Shown: positions 1 through 12,149, numbered from the stretch's first letter. The stretch is 64,000 bases of DNA from Chrysomallon squamiferum (GCA_012295275.1 CM022671.1:21619822-21683821); one strand, 5' to 3'. A program made the numbers and translations. The notes: generated from the sequence alone by a model not told the origin.

Positions 1-241
1 ATCATCATTCTCACTTCTTGGACAGGCAGGGGTGAAGACAGAAGTAATGGTTCATGTTATTTCTGTGGTTGGGTCGCACCTACTGCTTTTGATAGTCTGT
101 TATGGATTGGAACTTGACCTCATAATTGAGGGGAATTCCTGCTGACCGCAGAAGTAGAGAATATGATTTATTACCTGATTTTTCTTTTCTTTGTATTTGT
201 CTTTTGGCAGATATATGTATTTAAAAGGCCTAATTGTTGAT

Positions 242-274
<33 letters not shown>

Positions 275-702
275 GGGGGTTTTTTACCCCAGGGTTAAGA
301 TTTAACTATAAATTAAAACAGCTAATAATACTTCAAGTTCAGAGAGTATCTCTATGAATTTCAGTCTATAAAAAGGGACTCTAAAAATGTTCCTGGCATA
401 GGGCCTCATTACATAAATTTTGCCCTGTATCTTTCTTATAATATTGTTTTCTTCTTCTTCTTCTTTTTTTCTATCTTCTGTTATTTCTCTCCTTAATATT
501 TACAGTAATATCAAGTAAATCTGTTAATAAATTGTTGAAAAATAAAAAATCTTTTAGATAAGAGTATTAATATAAAAAAAAAATATATAAAAAATTTAAA
601 TATAAAAAGATTAATGGAATTTATATATATAATAAAAAGAAGTAGACATAATTTGATTTTATTTAATTTAAAAACAAACTTCTGATATAATATTAATGTA
701 GA
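1..702. other. AT-rich non-coding stretch
   Basis: No supported gene. The first 160 bases are of mixed composition and were not recognised. A T tract of about 32 bases ends near 273 and is followed by a short G run. The rest is A/T-rich sequence with no open frame of interest. Confidence 0.6.

Positions 703-799
<97 letters not shown>
703..799. repeat. Palindromic AAT/ATT microsatellite
   Basis: About 13 AAT units run to 742 and are followed directly by about 18 ATT units to 799. The two halves are reverse complements, so the locus is a near-perfect inverted repeat of roughly 97 bases. The poly-Asn/poly-Leu open frame across it is an artefact of the repeat. Confidence 0.9.
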
Positions 800-801
<2 letters not shown>

Positions 802-1038
802 ACAGTAGATTTGGCAGAAGAAATGAATATCACAGGTGTCCTAGGCAACAAGTTAGTAGATGAACATTTTCCAGACGTCACGTTATTGATACGTCTGCTA
901 TTTTCATTGAAGATGTCTGCTTGTGTTCATGGATGCAGAAAGCATCTTGCATTGGATTCACCATGCTTTTATAACATAAGTATAATTTTCACTTTAATTC
1001 TGAATGCTCCACAAAATTCACTTTCCTGTCGGCATTAA
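799..1038 (+). other. Open stretch with weak BTB-like pattern, unassigned
   Basis: A non-repetitive open frame follows the microsatellite directly. It contains DEHFPDVTLLI and then VHGCRKHLALDSPCF. This loosely recalls the start of a BTB/POZ domain (a D-V-T-L-hydrophobic strand, then H, L-A, S-P-x-F), but the spacing between the two pieces is a few residues too long and no second exon was found. A donor-like AA|GTATAA lies just after the SPCF segment, near 978. It could be a degenerate exon of an upstream gene or a chance frame; no function is assigned. Confidence 0.15.
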
Positions 1039-2149
1039 TGACTTCTTTATTAAAGAATTTCTTTCCCATTTCTCTCTTTTCTTTCTGCTTGTTAAAATGG
1101 ATCCTCAGATTAATTATACATATACATTAAGATTAATGGAGTGTGGGTTGGTGTGGGTTATCTAGTACAAAGCTAAATCACATGTCAAACTGCAGCAAGA
1201 TTCTCCTCTTAATTTGTTCTTCTTTTTTTTTTCTTTTTTTCTTCTTTCTTCTTCTTTCTTCTATTAATTTTCTTTTGATTTTTTATTTCTCTTCTTTAAT
1301 TTTTTTTCATTTTTCTTTTCTTCTGTAATATTTCTTCTTTTTTTGAATATTTTCTTGATTTATTCATTTTCTTGATTTATTTTCATTTTCTTCTTCATCT
1401 TGTTTTGCATTTCATTCTTTGATATTTGAAAAAATGTCAAGTACTTTGCTGTAATATGCTACAATACATGCATTTTTATTTACTTATTTTTTTTAGATGT
1501 TTATTCATGTTTACTGTTTGGAAAGGTTGTTCATATATGACAAAAATACTTTATCTGTTGCATTTTTATACATCACTTCTGAAAAAAAAGTTGAAAAGGC
1601 TACAGTTGTGGTTTTAAAAAATTATGAATTTCAAGCATGAGTTGGAACTGGAGATACAATTTACATTATAACATTATTAGAATTTGATGACAACCCTCTG
1701 CTTTGAAACTGATTTATTGTCTGACATAGGTAACTTTATATTCAGAGAAAATAATAAATCAGCTTTGTTCATAATATAAAATAAGTAAAGTAAATAAGGC
1801 AGGTTAATGTTAGTATAAATAACATGCTTTCAGTTTACTGGTTTTTGCAGGGTTGTTGTTGTTGTTATTTTGTATCTTGTTTATTGGTGGTTTTGTGTAT
1901 GAGTTGTGTATATGTGTGTGTATGTGTGTGTTTGTATGTTTTCAGGTGTGTTTATATGTTTGTGGGGGGTGAGGTTGACTGGATGTGTGTTTGTGTTTAT
2001 ATAAATGTATGGACATTTTACATGTATATTTTGGTAACAATGGATGTTGTTTTGTTGTCATTTTTCTGGAATATTCTTTTATTCTTTTTAATTTTGATTA
2101 TAAAATACAAAACTGACTTTTTCAGTCAGTTAGTACTTTAGAAAGAAAA

Positions 2150-2188
<39 letters not shown>

Positions 2189-3335
2189 AAATATTTATCT
2201 TTACATTTCTAAAATGATCTCTGAATGGAAATCTCATTGGTACAATAATCCAGTTATTTAATGAAGTGGTGCACTCTTTTATCAAATTATTTATTTATTT
2301 TTAATTTAATCAGTGGACCTGCTGGAAAGCATTAATCATTTTTATTTTAACTCTTGACTTTTTCTTACTGGAGTTAACTAAATAGAAAAGATAGCTCTAA
2401 AAACATGACATTTTTATTAACTTCCTTCCTGACTTCACAGAAATAACAGGTGTTTGTAATTGTCAGAAATCATTATTTGGTTTTATCTCTAAGGCAAATG
2501 GGGTAAAAACAAATGGGGAGCACAGTGCCTCACATTTATTAGCAAAAGCAGTCTTTTGAACTGACTGTTGAAATCAGCAATAAATTCAAATACAGAAAAA
2601 TTATCGGAGTCTGATAAGAAATGAAATTTAAAAGCATGCACTTATATTGAAAAGGAAGTCATCTTTATTACAGTAGCCCCAGAATTTAGCTGTGTCAAAA
2701 AAGAGGTGAAGAAATTCTTCTTCATTAAAGTGAGGTCTGTTAAATCAAGGATTTGGGATAATCATATGTGTGTGTGTATATTGTTTTTTTTTTTTTTTTT
2801 AAATGACTATTTTATTCTGTTTCAGAATCAATCTAAATATGAAATGACCTTTTGGTTTGATAAGACATGAAATTTAAAAGCATGCATTTGTGATTAACTA
2901 AAATGTTTAATAATCTTTTAGACTGAATTTAAACATTAAATGAAAACAATGAGATGAAATAAAGAATTTTTTTTAAAGATGTTATTCTTGATAATACTTT
3001 AAGGTAATATACTGCATGTTATAGCTATATATTCATTTTGTTACTCATGAATTATCACCATCATCATTATTATCATTACCATAACTATTCAACATTTTTT
3101 AAATAATAAGTAATACAAAACTATTTCAAAAATAAAATCCTTAAAAAAAGTAACATTTTATAACATTTTTTTCAATTACATTGTGTGTTTTTTAATCATC
3201 CTCATCAACATCGATAATCGACATCTTTAAATAATAAGAAACAACAAAAGCTATTCCAGAATAATGTGCTTTAAAAAGAAATGAAAAGTTTATTACACTT
3301 TTGAATAACATTAAGTGGCAATAAATGTTAAATAA
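1039..3335. other. AT-rich non-coding stretch
   Basis: No gene seen. It holds CT/T-rich sequence (1205-1420), TGTG-rich sequence (1900-2000), a TA array at about 2152-2180 and a T tract near 2785-2800. A phrase similar to 'aaatgaaatttaaaagcatgca' without one base recurs around 2620 and 2866, suggesting a decayed local duplication about 245 bases apart. Confidence 0.5.
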
Positions 3336-3339
3336 AAAT

Positions 3340-3720
3340 TAACCGCCAAACACGCAGCAGGCTAGGGAGGAGGAGGAGGAGGTGGGGGGGATAGTGTTCA
3401 GACATATTCTCCTGCAATCAGGGAAAGCTTTGAATGCTCTCTCTACACTTATTTTCCACGATTTATTTGCAGCACACAGAGATTTAGCAACAACTAATGC
3501 GGGTTACGGCTGTGTATATCGCCACGGAGACTAAGTTCTTTCTCCGTTAAGAGGCCTAATCCAGCCACAAACTCTGATGAGATTGATTTATTGTTGCAGA
3601 TACAAATCATGGCTTCCAGTGATTGGTAAAAGTTTCTTCGAAAGAAGTCCTTGGCTTGCAGTTTATTGTTTTAGATAACTTGTGTTGTTGTTCGAGCGGT
3701 ACATATCAGTAGCTGTATTG
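3340..3720. other. Unique mixed-composition block, candidate conserved non-coding element
   Basis: This block stands out from its AT-rich flanks. It has a short GGA run, CpG dinucleotides and several homeodomain-like words (CTAATCC near 3557, GATTGATTTATTG near 3581). Neither strand has a long open frame. Calling it a conserved non-coding element is inference from composition only. Confidence 0.3.
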
Positions 3721-5126
3721 ATATAAACAGATAGTGAGAGTTTTGCTTTTTCACTCGCTGAATCAGGTGTGGTTTAAATGGGAAAGTTAAGTTGAGTTTC
3801 TTTACACTGTTGAGTATATTTGTTTGTAGTACCAGCGTATTTTGATCTTTTCGTTTAATGAATGGTCTAAATTACTAGGAACTTGCCACCATCTTTGCTT
3901 TTGCTATTCTTAGCAGTTATTTGCAGTTAGAAACAAAGAATCTTTTATAGGCACAGTATAGGCAAACACATACCATGGGTTGTTGATAAACCAGTAGTGG
4001 AGCACCATGTGGAATGGGATATTTTGTTTATATTTAAATAAATAAATGTGTTGTGTTTGTTTGTGTGTGTGTGCTTGTGTGTGTGTATTGTTGTTGTTGT
4101 TGTTTTCTTGAATTCTTTGTGTTTCAAACAGAATTTAAATCAATTTGTTAAAAAGCAGAAAGGGATATATAAAGGTTATATCATAAACTGTGCCTAAAAC
4201 CTTGTAGGTAATGATCACTTCATTTTACAAAACAGTTATCAGAAAGCATGAAACACTTGTGATATTTCAAAGAATCAATTAACAGTTTATTCAGAGAAAG
4301 AGAAAATAAAATGAAAGAAAAAAAATATATATATATTATATATATAAAAATCAATTGATTATTAGCAGAATAAATAAATAAATTATCAGCTAAATATGTT
4401 TTTCTTTCCTTGCTGAAAATGTTCAGACACGGCTAGAACTGACACCATTAGTGAGTAATCTTTTGACAGACAAAAGTCTTCAGGGTTATATTTGTAGCTA
4501 ATGCATTATAGATTTATTCTCATAAAACTGCAGTCTGAAGACAGGGAACTCTGAGGAAATTATAAGTTACAGAATGATGGTGCAGTGCAATTTTAATAAA
4601 TGTCACATCTAAGATTTGAAATAAGTGTTGAAAAGTTAAAGTGTCTTTTGTCCAGCAACAACACTGCTAAAATACTTTCTGTCATTGGTTATTACAGTAC
4701 TGACATTTAATACATCTTGCAGCAAAAATATTTCAGATATTTAGTGTGTCTGTGAAAGTCTTTAGAAGGAGTCTGCCATGTATATTTCCGGTAGCAATAA
4801 GGGATCTGTGTGTGTGTGTCTGTGTGTGTGTATGTATGTATGTATGTGTGAATGTATTTTGAAAGGACACTATGTACCACAGCCTTTCATACCTACTCAT
4901 TCAAATAACCCAAATGATTAACTATGTGACATAAAATCAAAATTAATTGAGTGGTTAATAATGGCTGTCTAGTTATAACGATTGAGTGGCACAGTTTAAG
5001 TTTATGTATTTATATAGCTGATTGTCTGTCCATCCAGCAGACTGTTTGTTATGCTATATCAGGATTTGAACTGACTGAAGTTTGCTTTTAAACTGTCAGT
5101 TAAATTCTTGGGTTATTTTAATAATT

Positions 5127-5157
<31 letters not shown>

Positions 5158-5375
5158 TATTTTTTCTTAACATCAGTTATATTTTATCTGTCAAATTATT
5201 TTAAAACAAACTTCAAAATATTACTACTCAGATAATTTATTATCATTGTTTTTATTATATATTTTTTATTTCTTTGTTTTTTAGTTATTTATTTTTGAAT
5301 TTATTTATTAATATTATTACTTATTTATCTTTATTTTTGAATTTTTTTTGGCAAATAATCCAAAAATAAAATAAA
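3721..5375. other. AT-rich non-coding stretch
   Basis: No gene seen. Short TG-rich simple repeats occur at about 4050-4090 and 4808-4850, with TA-rich sequence at 4322-4350 and TTTA units at 5120-5160. Confidence 0.5.
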
Positions 5376-5687
5376 GGTTATCCGCCTATCATCTGCTCAT
5401 TTGATCAAAACACGCCTTTCGTGGACCCAGTCTCTTAATGTGTACTTTGGATTCAATTTATTTTCATGTCCGCGTCCACTAAATAATAATGAACACCTTC
5501 CTGTTAATTCAGCAGTTTGAGATAAATTGAGGACTTACAGAGAAGAGGAAATTCTGCTGTCACTCCCAATGTAGCAATTAACAGCATGCGGTCTTTTATT
5601 ATCATATCTGCCCACGGAAAGGACGGGCTCGTTCATCAGTCTTTGAAATATTGGCAGCAGAAATCAGGTTATTGTGCCAGCAAGCCC

Positions 5688-5690
<3 letters not shown>
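5376..5690. other. Unique mixed-composition block, candidate conserved non-coding element
   Basis: About 310 bases of non-repetitive sequence with CpGs lie between AT-rich flanks. A palindromic TTTGATCAAA, which contains TCF/LEF-like half sites, lies near 5400-5409. There is no convincing splice-bounded open frame. It ends where a GT microsatellite begins at about 5693. Confidence 0.3.
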
Positions 5691-5692
<2 letters not shown>

Positions 5693-5722
<30 letters not shown>

Positions 5723-6480
5723 TTACTTTGTCTGTAATTTGGTTAAAACATTTTTTTTTTTGAATAAAATATATTGGTCTATTATTTATTCATCATTAAT
5801 TTTTATTTTTATTTATTTATTAGATTTTGGGGGGGGTTTGTTTTGTTTTAATTTGTTTTATTATTTTTTTGTTTTATTTATTTATTTATTTTTGTTTTAT
5901 TATTCATTTATTTATTGTATATTATGTTTTTATTTTATTTTAACATTTTATTATTATTATTTATTTTACACTATTCTCTCTATTTTTTTTTTTTATCTAT
6001 TTTTTTATTTTATATATATATATATATTTTTCATATATTTTTTGTGAATGGTTATTAATGTAAATACCAAGTAAATATTTCTCTTGGTTTCTCACTGTCT
6101 CACATGTATACACAGAATTAACTTCAGTGTCAGGTTAACAAAAGTAGAATAGATGCTAACATGATACTTTTTGTTTGTACACACAATATAATAAAACTGA
6201 AGAAAATTCTGTTAGAATTGTAACTGTGTCTATTATGGATATGAAAAAAAACACTTGGCTAACATAAAAGAAGAGACAAAAAAATAATAAAAATGACTAA
6301 GATAAAATAAAAACAAATAAAAACAATGGCTAATATAAAACAAAGTCTAACATAAAACAAAAGAAAAACAATAATAATGGCTAACATAAAACAAAAACTT
6401 CAACATAAAGCATATATAACATTAAAAACAACAGTGCCTAACATAAAACAAGAGACAAATAACAACAACATTGAATATAT
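5693..6480. repeat. GT array, T-rich simple sequence and AACATAAAAC-type degenerate repeat
   Basis: A GT run at 5693-5720 is followed by TTTA/TTTG-rich sequence to about 6040. From about 6250 to 6470 the words 'taacataaaac' and 'acaa' recur irregularly, like a decayed short tandem array. No gene is supported. Confidence 0.6.
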
Positions 6481-6729
6481 CTCTCTAGAGTAGATGAAGC
6501 TAATACATTTTCAGTGAATCAGTATGGAATTAATCTTCAGTGGATCAAAATATGGGGAGAGCATGTACCAGATACAGCAAAGTATCATTTCAGTTAAATA
6601 AAAGTGTGATTGCAGCAAATCTTCCACAGAATAAAAAAAAGAGGTCAAGACTTATTGGATATTTGACCATGGATTTGGTCAGATGTAAATTAGGTGCTTG
6701 CCATATGTGAATTAAATCAATATTTGTTT

Positions 6730-6763
<34 letters not shown>

Positions 6764-7065
6764 ACGTTTTAATAGTCATTATCTGGACTAAAACTGTTAA
6801 AAAGATTCAAGAGCAAAAAGTAAATGTGAGACTTATACACATTCAAGAAGTTTTAAACTTAAAATAAATTATTATTTTAGTGCTTTATCACCTAATTTCC
6901 AGAATTATTGCAAAGACTGTTGCCTAGTAACAAAGGAAATCTTTTTATATTCAGGAATAAAGAGGAAAAAAACAAGAAAAAACAGTTTCTGAGCCAGAGT
7001 TAAAACAAGAAACTGAAAAAAAAAAAAAAAAAAGTAAAAAAAGAAAAAAAAAAAGAGTTACGAGC
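6481..7065. other. AT-rich non-coding stretch
   Basis: Nothing gene-like was seen. A T tract of about 29 bases lies at 6731-6759, and an A-rich tract at 7014-7056. Confidence 0.5.
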
Positions 7066-7500
7066 AAGCAAACAGTATGTTCTTGTCTTTGTTTGTCTGA
7101 ACCAGGCAATGTGCTACTTGGTATGTTTTGTTTGTTTTCCTTCATTATATCTAAGACTTTATAGTGTGGCTCGAAGCAGTGTAGAGTCACGGTCAATTTC
7201 TGATTGATTGTAGAGTCAATAGACAGCAAATCAGAGAGAGAGAGAGGACTGCCAAAACGCACAGAACAGGTGCACCAAGGTAAATGGTAAGCACCGCTCT
7301 ACAAATTACCCTTATTGCTACAGTATTTGGCACAATGGTGAAATTCCCATGCAACCATAGAAGATCCTTGATTGGGAAAAGAATCTACAGGATTTTGCCT
7401 ATTAGACAAGCTCAAATTAAATTAAAGTCAGATGGTTTTATTCCAAGCGTTACATTTTTAATGTTCCTGTTTTCTGTGGAAGATGTGAGGTAATATTTTG
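7066..7500. other. Non-repetitive block with open frames on both strands, unassigned
   Basis: On the minus strand, an acceptor-like TTTTGGCAG (near 7243) precedes an open frame containing HCFEPHYKVLDIMKENKQ that reaches an A-rich tract. On the plus strand, 7284-7493 is open and contains KFPCNHRRSLIGKRIYRI. Neither was recognised and no partner exon was found. This could be an exon of an unknown gene or a conserved non-coding block. Confidence 0.2.
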
Positions 7501-7609
7501 ATGAAGATGATGGATTAGATTATGAACATTTTTAGATGTTTACTTCATTTGTTAGTTTCTGCGTTAATGGTAGAAATTTAGGATCATCTATACAGACCTA
7601 TAGACACAT

Positions 7610-7830
7610 ATTTTAAATTATACAGATGCACATACATACATACACACACAAAAGATTATATACATATACACACACACAGACATTCAGATACAAAATTATA
7701 CATATATACATACATACATAAATACATATATATATATATAAATCCATATATTCATCCACCCATCCATCCATTCATAAATGGGCACATACACACATAGTTA
7801 TACACACAGAAAACTGCAATAAATATATAC
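7610..7830. repeat. ACAT/CACA compound microsatellite
   Basis: Irregular runs of acatacat, cacaca and atatat, plus a short catccatc stretch near 7755. Confidence 0.8.
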
Positions 7831-8089
7831 ATACATGTTTTATTTTACAAAGGAATTATTTAGTTATCTCGTACGAAACCCATGAACTACTAGAGGATGT
7901 ACAATATCTGTGGAGTGGTAATGATGACCTGGTTACAAAAGGAAATGATTCTCTACTCTTGTTAAAGTGAACTGGACCCTACAGAGGAATAATGGCCTGC
8001 CCGTTGCAATAGTCAAACATTCACAGGATTTGATGAAGCAAATGAAATTCAATAGAACATTAATGAAACAGGGAAATACTACTTGTGTT

Positions 8090-8490
8090 TATTAAAGCAG
8101 TTCGTACTCACTGATGCAGTAATGTAATACCAGTTTACAGTAGGAAAATATCAGTTGTATCTTACTGAAAGAAAATCAGATAATTAGGAATGGTAACAGT
8201 ATTTCAGAAACAATAAGGAAATATTAATGCAAATCAGATAAAATGAAGTAGAAACACAGTACTGATTTTACAACAGGAAAATATCAGTTGTATCTTAGTG
8301 AAAGAAAACTAGATGGTTAAGGAACGATAACAGCATATCAGAAAGAATAGGAAAATATTAATGCAAATCAGTTACAATGAAATTGAAACACTACCAGTTT
8401 ACAATAGGAAAATATCAGTTGTATATGTTTACAATTTTAATGCAAATCAGATACTGTGAAATAGGAACACAGTACTAGTTTACAATAGGA
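8090..8490. repeat. Tandem repeat with 131-bp unit
   Basis: The word 'aggaaaatatcagttgtat' occurs near 8142, 8275 and 8407, with a diverged copy near 8487. Each is preceded by a similar 'gtttaca' or 'ttttaca' segment and followed by related flanks ('atattaatgcaaatcag'). Spacing of the first three is about 131 bases; the last unit is shortened to about 80. Confidence 0.75.
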
Positions 8491-8499
8491 AAATATGAG

Positions 8500-8680
8500 A
8501 TACACACATAAATACACACACATACATATACATACATACACCCACACATGCATACATACACACATGCACATATACACACATACACACATACATACATACA
8601 TACATACATATCTGCATACAAAAGTACACAGGGACTTACACGTGCACACGTACCAACATACATACATATACAGCTAACTT
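8500..8680. repeat. ACAC/ACAT microsatellite
   Basis: Irregular acacac and acatacat units. Several overlapping His/Tyr-rich or Cys/Val-rich frames here are products of the repeat and are not genes. Confidence 0.85.
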
Positions 8681-8689
8681 CTGGTGTGG

Positions 8690-9015
8690 ACATAAAGCAA
8701 AAACAGCTGACACAGGAATCTTTGGGCTGCAGAAACGCTTTCTGACAGGTTGTATTATGGGTCTGTTTGCAAGTTAAACAACTGACATGGGGAAACACTT
8801 TATGATCAAGCCACTGGTGATATTTTCATTGCAGACAGTTAATCTATGGAAGTTATACTGTAGTACACTTCATCAGTGTTTGGCCATTCCTGCCAAGATG
8901 AAGTTGTTGTCAAATATTGACAATAATTTAGAGTTACATTTCAGGAGTACAGTCATAAATTGTATTACTGATTATGGCAGTGAAGAAGAAAAAGAACTGA
9001 GTTTGCAGTAAATTA
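8690..9015 (+). other. Unique block with exon-like open frame, unassigned
   Basis: An acceptor-like TTTTCATTGCAG ends at about 8836. It is followed by an open frame to a TAA at 9011 that contains KMKLLSNIDNNLELHF and ends GSEEEKELSLQ. The family was not recognised and no upstream exon was found. It may be a terminal exon of an unknown gene or chance. Confidence 0.2.
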
Positions 9016-9179
9016 TCTGCTGGGATAATTATAATGTAGATGTCAAAACACTTTGATAAGGTTCTTGATGTAATTAAAGTTATACTTCAGTGCAAAGTAC
9101 TGGAATAATCTAAACATTATCCATCCGAAATTATATGTAAACATAGCACATATGTTCCTACATACACTCATACAAACTT

Positions 9180-9720
9180 ACATACATACATACATACATA
9201 CTGCTGTGCACACCTACATACATAAAATGAATTGAATTATATTGTATAAACTATCTATAATACTTCTATATACTCGTATAAATGCAGTCATTCCTCGTCA
9301 TATCATTTAACATTAGAAACAGTAGTCAAGTTTTTAACTTTCAATGTAACACAAGAAGCAGTACATCTTACAGTCAGAGAATTTGCATCCTATTTAAGCA
9401 GGCAGTCGGGTTAACCAAATTATTTCCAAACACCACACAAAAACCACCAGCATATGGATTTGACGTTTTTAACTTTGTGTATGTTGAAAAGATAAGCCAC
9501 AGTTCTCCTTGATGCAAGAGAGAGAGAGAGTATTTCGACGTCTGCATAAGAAGGTTAGTTAACAAATAACTGTGTTTGCTCATTCATTGTCTCTTTCTAT
9601 ACCGCTATGCTGTGTTACCGAAAATGCAATTTCCTTGCCTACCAGACCTAATAATTTAGTCACAGTATAATGGAGTTTTGCACCCATGATATTTACATTT
9701 GAGTTTATCATCAATTCCAT
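9180..9720. other. Short ACAT run and unique block, unassigned
   Basis: An acat run lies at 9180-9201. The region 9280-9520 is unique, slightly less AT-rich sequence with open frames on both strands but no recognisable product. Confidence 0.3.
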
Positions 9721-10229
9721 TTTTTTTTTTTTTTCCCCAAGCTTAACTTGCACATAGTAAGCAGAAGCAGTGACTTGTCTTTGCTTTATTTTGTGGATTG
9801 CATCCTTTATCTCTGCTTCTACCCTTATTCTATTTCTTTCTTCTTTTTCTGCCTCTTAATTGTGGTATCTCTTCTCCTCTGATATCTCTTCCATTTGTTT
9901 TCCCTACCAGATTAGAGCAACTGAAAACCCTGGGCTTGGAGACCTTGAGACACAGATTTAATAACCTCATTCTCTTTATCTACTCAATCAAAGTAGAACA
10001 TCACTGAAACTGAACCTTTGATAGAAAGATATATATTAAATACGTTACATTTAACAGGTTTACAAGTGCATGGAATTAATTAAGATGTTTACACTGAGCA
10101 TTCATAGCTATGTTTCACAATTACACTACATAAAAAACCATAGCAGTTTCTTTTGAGGTTTTTTGGGACTCAAACGTCGTGTTACAAATAAAATAAAATT
10201 GATGGTAAATTAAAAAAAATATATTCATT

Positions 10230-10400
10230 TTTTTTTTTTTTTTTTTTTTTTTGGCAAGAGGCTGAATCCCCTTAGACTGTAAGACCCTGGGGTCCATCCT
10301 GCCCTGCCCTTGTGTAAATCTGACACTGCCTCCTCTACCCAGCTCTTTCCGATGTAAACATGGAGAAGGTCTGTGTCTGTTACAGGCCATTAACTGGCCA
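10230..10400 (-). mobile_element. Decayed retroposon, minus orientation, with A tail
   Basis: Read on the minus strand, a GC-rich body ends in 'cctcttgccaaaaaa' followed by an A tail of about 24 bases (the T tract at 10228-10251 on +). The tail end resembles that of the element at 50390-50530 ('cccctgccaaaaaa'). A GC-rich body in an AT-rich setting plus an A tail fits a SINE or a truncated LINE end. The family was not identified. Confidence 0.4.
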
Positions 10401-10429
10401 CCATTGGGCTGTGGAACATTTCCCGAAAG

Positions 10430-10740
10430 ACTTCAAAATCAATTGAATCTTGGAGAAACTTGCCCATTATGTCTAAATGTGTTTTATGGTGGATGCATTA
10501 TTCCCTTGCAGTCTGATTGAATTAAAGACACCCTGAAACAAATGGCCTCCGTTAAATTCTGCTCGCTTCTGTTAAATTCTGCCCAGTAACCAGTTTTAAC
10601 AAGCTGGTAATTTATGACATCTGTCTCAGTATAAATATTTTCTCTGTCTGCCTGCTTCTGTTTACCTGTTTCTGCTAAAACATGTTGACTATCAGAGGCT
10701 TGTGAGATTATGATGAAAACACATCTCAGTCAGAAGTGTA
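10430..10740. other. Unique block, candidate conserved non-coding element
   Basis: Non-repetitive mixed-composition sequence with an internal short duplication ('gttaaattctgc' near 10552 and 10572). No coding pattern was seen on either strand. Confidence 0.25.
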
Positions 10741-10799
10741 AATATAAAGGTGAATCTGCATTTTAAAAATTCACTTTTGTTAAGGATAAGAATTTATTT

Positions 10800-11300
10800 T
10801 AATGTTTGTTGTTGTTATATGTTTGTTTGTTTGTTACTTTATTTATTTATTTATTTATTATTTGTTTATCTACTGATTTATTTATTCATTGTTAATTCTT
10901 TTTATTTATTTATTTATTTATTTCACATTCTTTTTTTCACCCTTCTTTTTCTAAATATGGTTAAAAATTTGATGAAACCAGAATAAAAGATATTTTCTAT
11001 AATTTGTGTATTATTATTTTCAATAAAACATTTACATTTATGGCAAATTTTTTGTTCTTTTTTGTAGCCATTAATATACCATCAACAATTAATTTTATGT
11101 TTTCTTTTTACAAGAAATTAAAAAATAATTATTATAAATGGCAAATTTAAAAAGTTAACTTTTTAGACACGTAATAACATTTAAAAGAAACTGCGTTTAG
11201 TTTTCTCTGCCAGTATGTTCTTCAGACGTTTTCATTTTTGTTTCCAGGGGAATAGTTTATATATACATTTACATAGTTCTATATAGCAAACAGCAGTTTT
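10800..11300. other. TTTA-rich and AT-rich stretch
   Basis: TTTG/TTTA simple sequence at 10820-10925, then AT-rich sequence. No gene seen. Confidence 0.6.
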
Positions 11301-11309
11301 CTACATATA

Positions 11310-11770
11310 TTTGCATATTAATATCTCATAAATTATATTTTAAATATCTTATGAATTACATTTTACATACATTTACGTAATAACATCTCACAAATTATAT
11401 TTTAAATACCTTCACAATAAATAGTTATGAATTATATTTTAAATACCTTTCCTTATTAATATCTTTTGAATTGTATTTTAAATAGCCTTTCCTTATTAAT
11501 ATCTTATGAATTATATTTTAAATACCTTTCCTTATTAATATCTTATGAATTATATTTTAAATACATTTGCATATTAATATCTTATGAATTATATTTTAAA
11601 TACCTTTACACATTAATATCATATGAATTGTGTGTTATTTACCCTTACAGACTGACATCTTATAAAATACATATTAATATATAACAAATCACATTTTACA
11701 TATTAATATGTCACAATTTACTTTTTAAATACCTTTACATAATAATATATCATGAATTACAGCTGAAGTA
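11310..11770. repeat. Minisatellite with 39-bp unit
   Basis: Tandem units carrying 'attaatatcttatgaatta' followed by 'tattttaaatacctttc'. The spacing of the best copies (11450-11620) is 39 bases, so the repeat stays in frame and reads as a false 13-residue protein repeat. Edge copies are diverged. Confidence 0.9.
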
Positions 11771-12002
11771 TCTTTACACATTTATTGTTAGTACATCATG
11801 CTTATGTCTGTACTGTTCAGAACAATGGCTCTCAGGTATTTATTATTGTAGAGTAAGAAGTTATTGTTATAATAAGCTAAAACACCTACCTTTCTGTGGC
11901 AGAAACAATCAGTAAGTCATCTCCGCTGTAACTTTACGATGCCACTAACACATGACCAACTTACAAAACATCTGCTACGAATCCACACAATTAGATTCCT
12001 AC

Positions 12003-12131
12003 CTTGATCAGACTTCTTCCCACTGCCACCTTTCCTTCCCGCTGTCATAGTACCAGCCTTAACCAGTAATAAGTGAGAATTGCACAATAACACCACCGAA
12101 ACAACAACACAGACAACAACATCAGCAACCA
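12003..12131 (-). CDS. Candidate minus-strand exon, unknown protein
   Basis: Read on the minus strand, an acceptor-like CGATGTGCAG precedes 12131 and a good donor, CAAG|GTAGGA, follows 12003. The 129-base segment is open and is phase 1 at both ends. It encodes a Val-rich hydrophobic stretch (VVADVVVCVVVSVVLLC), then a basic tail with MTAGRKGGSGKKSDQ. Two readings are possible: an internal exon with a membrane segment and basic juxtamembrane tail, or a first coding exon starting at the ATG at 12048 with 5' UTR upstream. Caution is needed because the Val run comes from a degenerate GTT repeat. The family was not recognised and no partner exon was found. Confidence 0.3.
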
Positions 12132-12149
12132 CTGCACATCGAAGACCGT

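Noticed and set aside
693-881. Poly-Asn/poly-Leu open frame
   Set aside because: Created entirely by the AAT/ATT microsatellite.
2152-2180. TA arrays as TATA boxes
   Set aside because: TA arrays are scattered through the window with no coupled start site or gene.
11466-11684. Apparent protein repeat of 13 residues (SYELYFKY pattern)
   Set aside because: The 39-bp minisatellite happens to be a multiple of three; there is no start context and no family.
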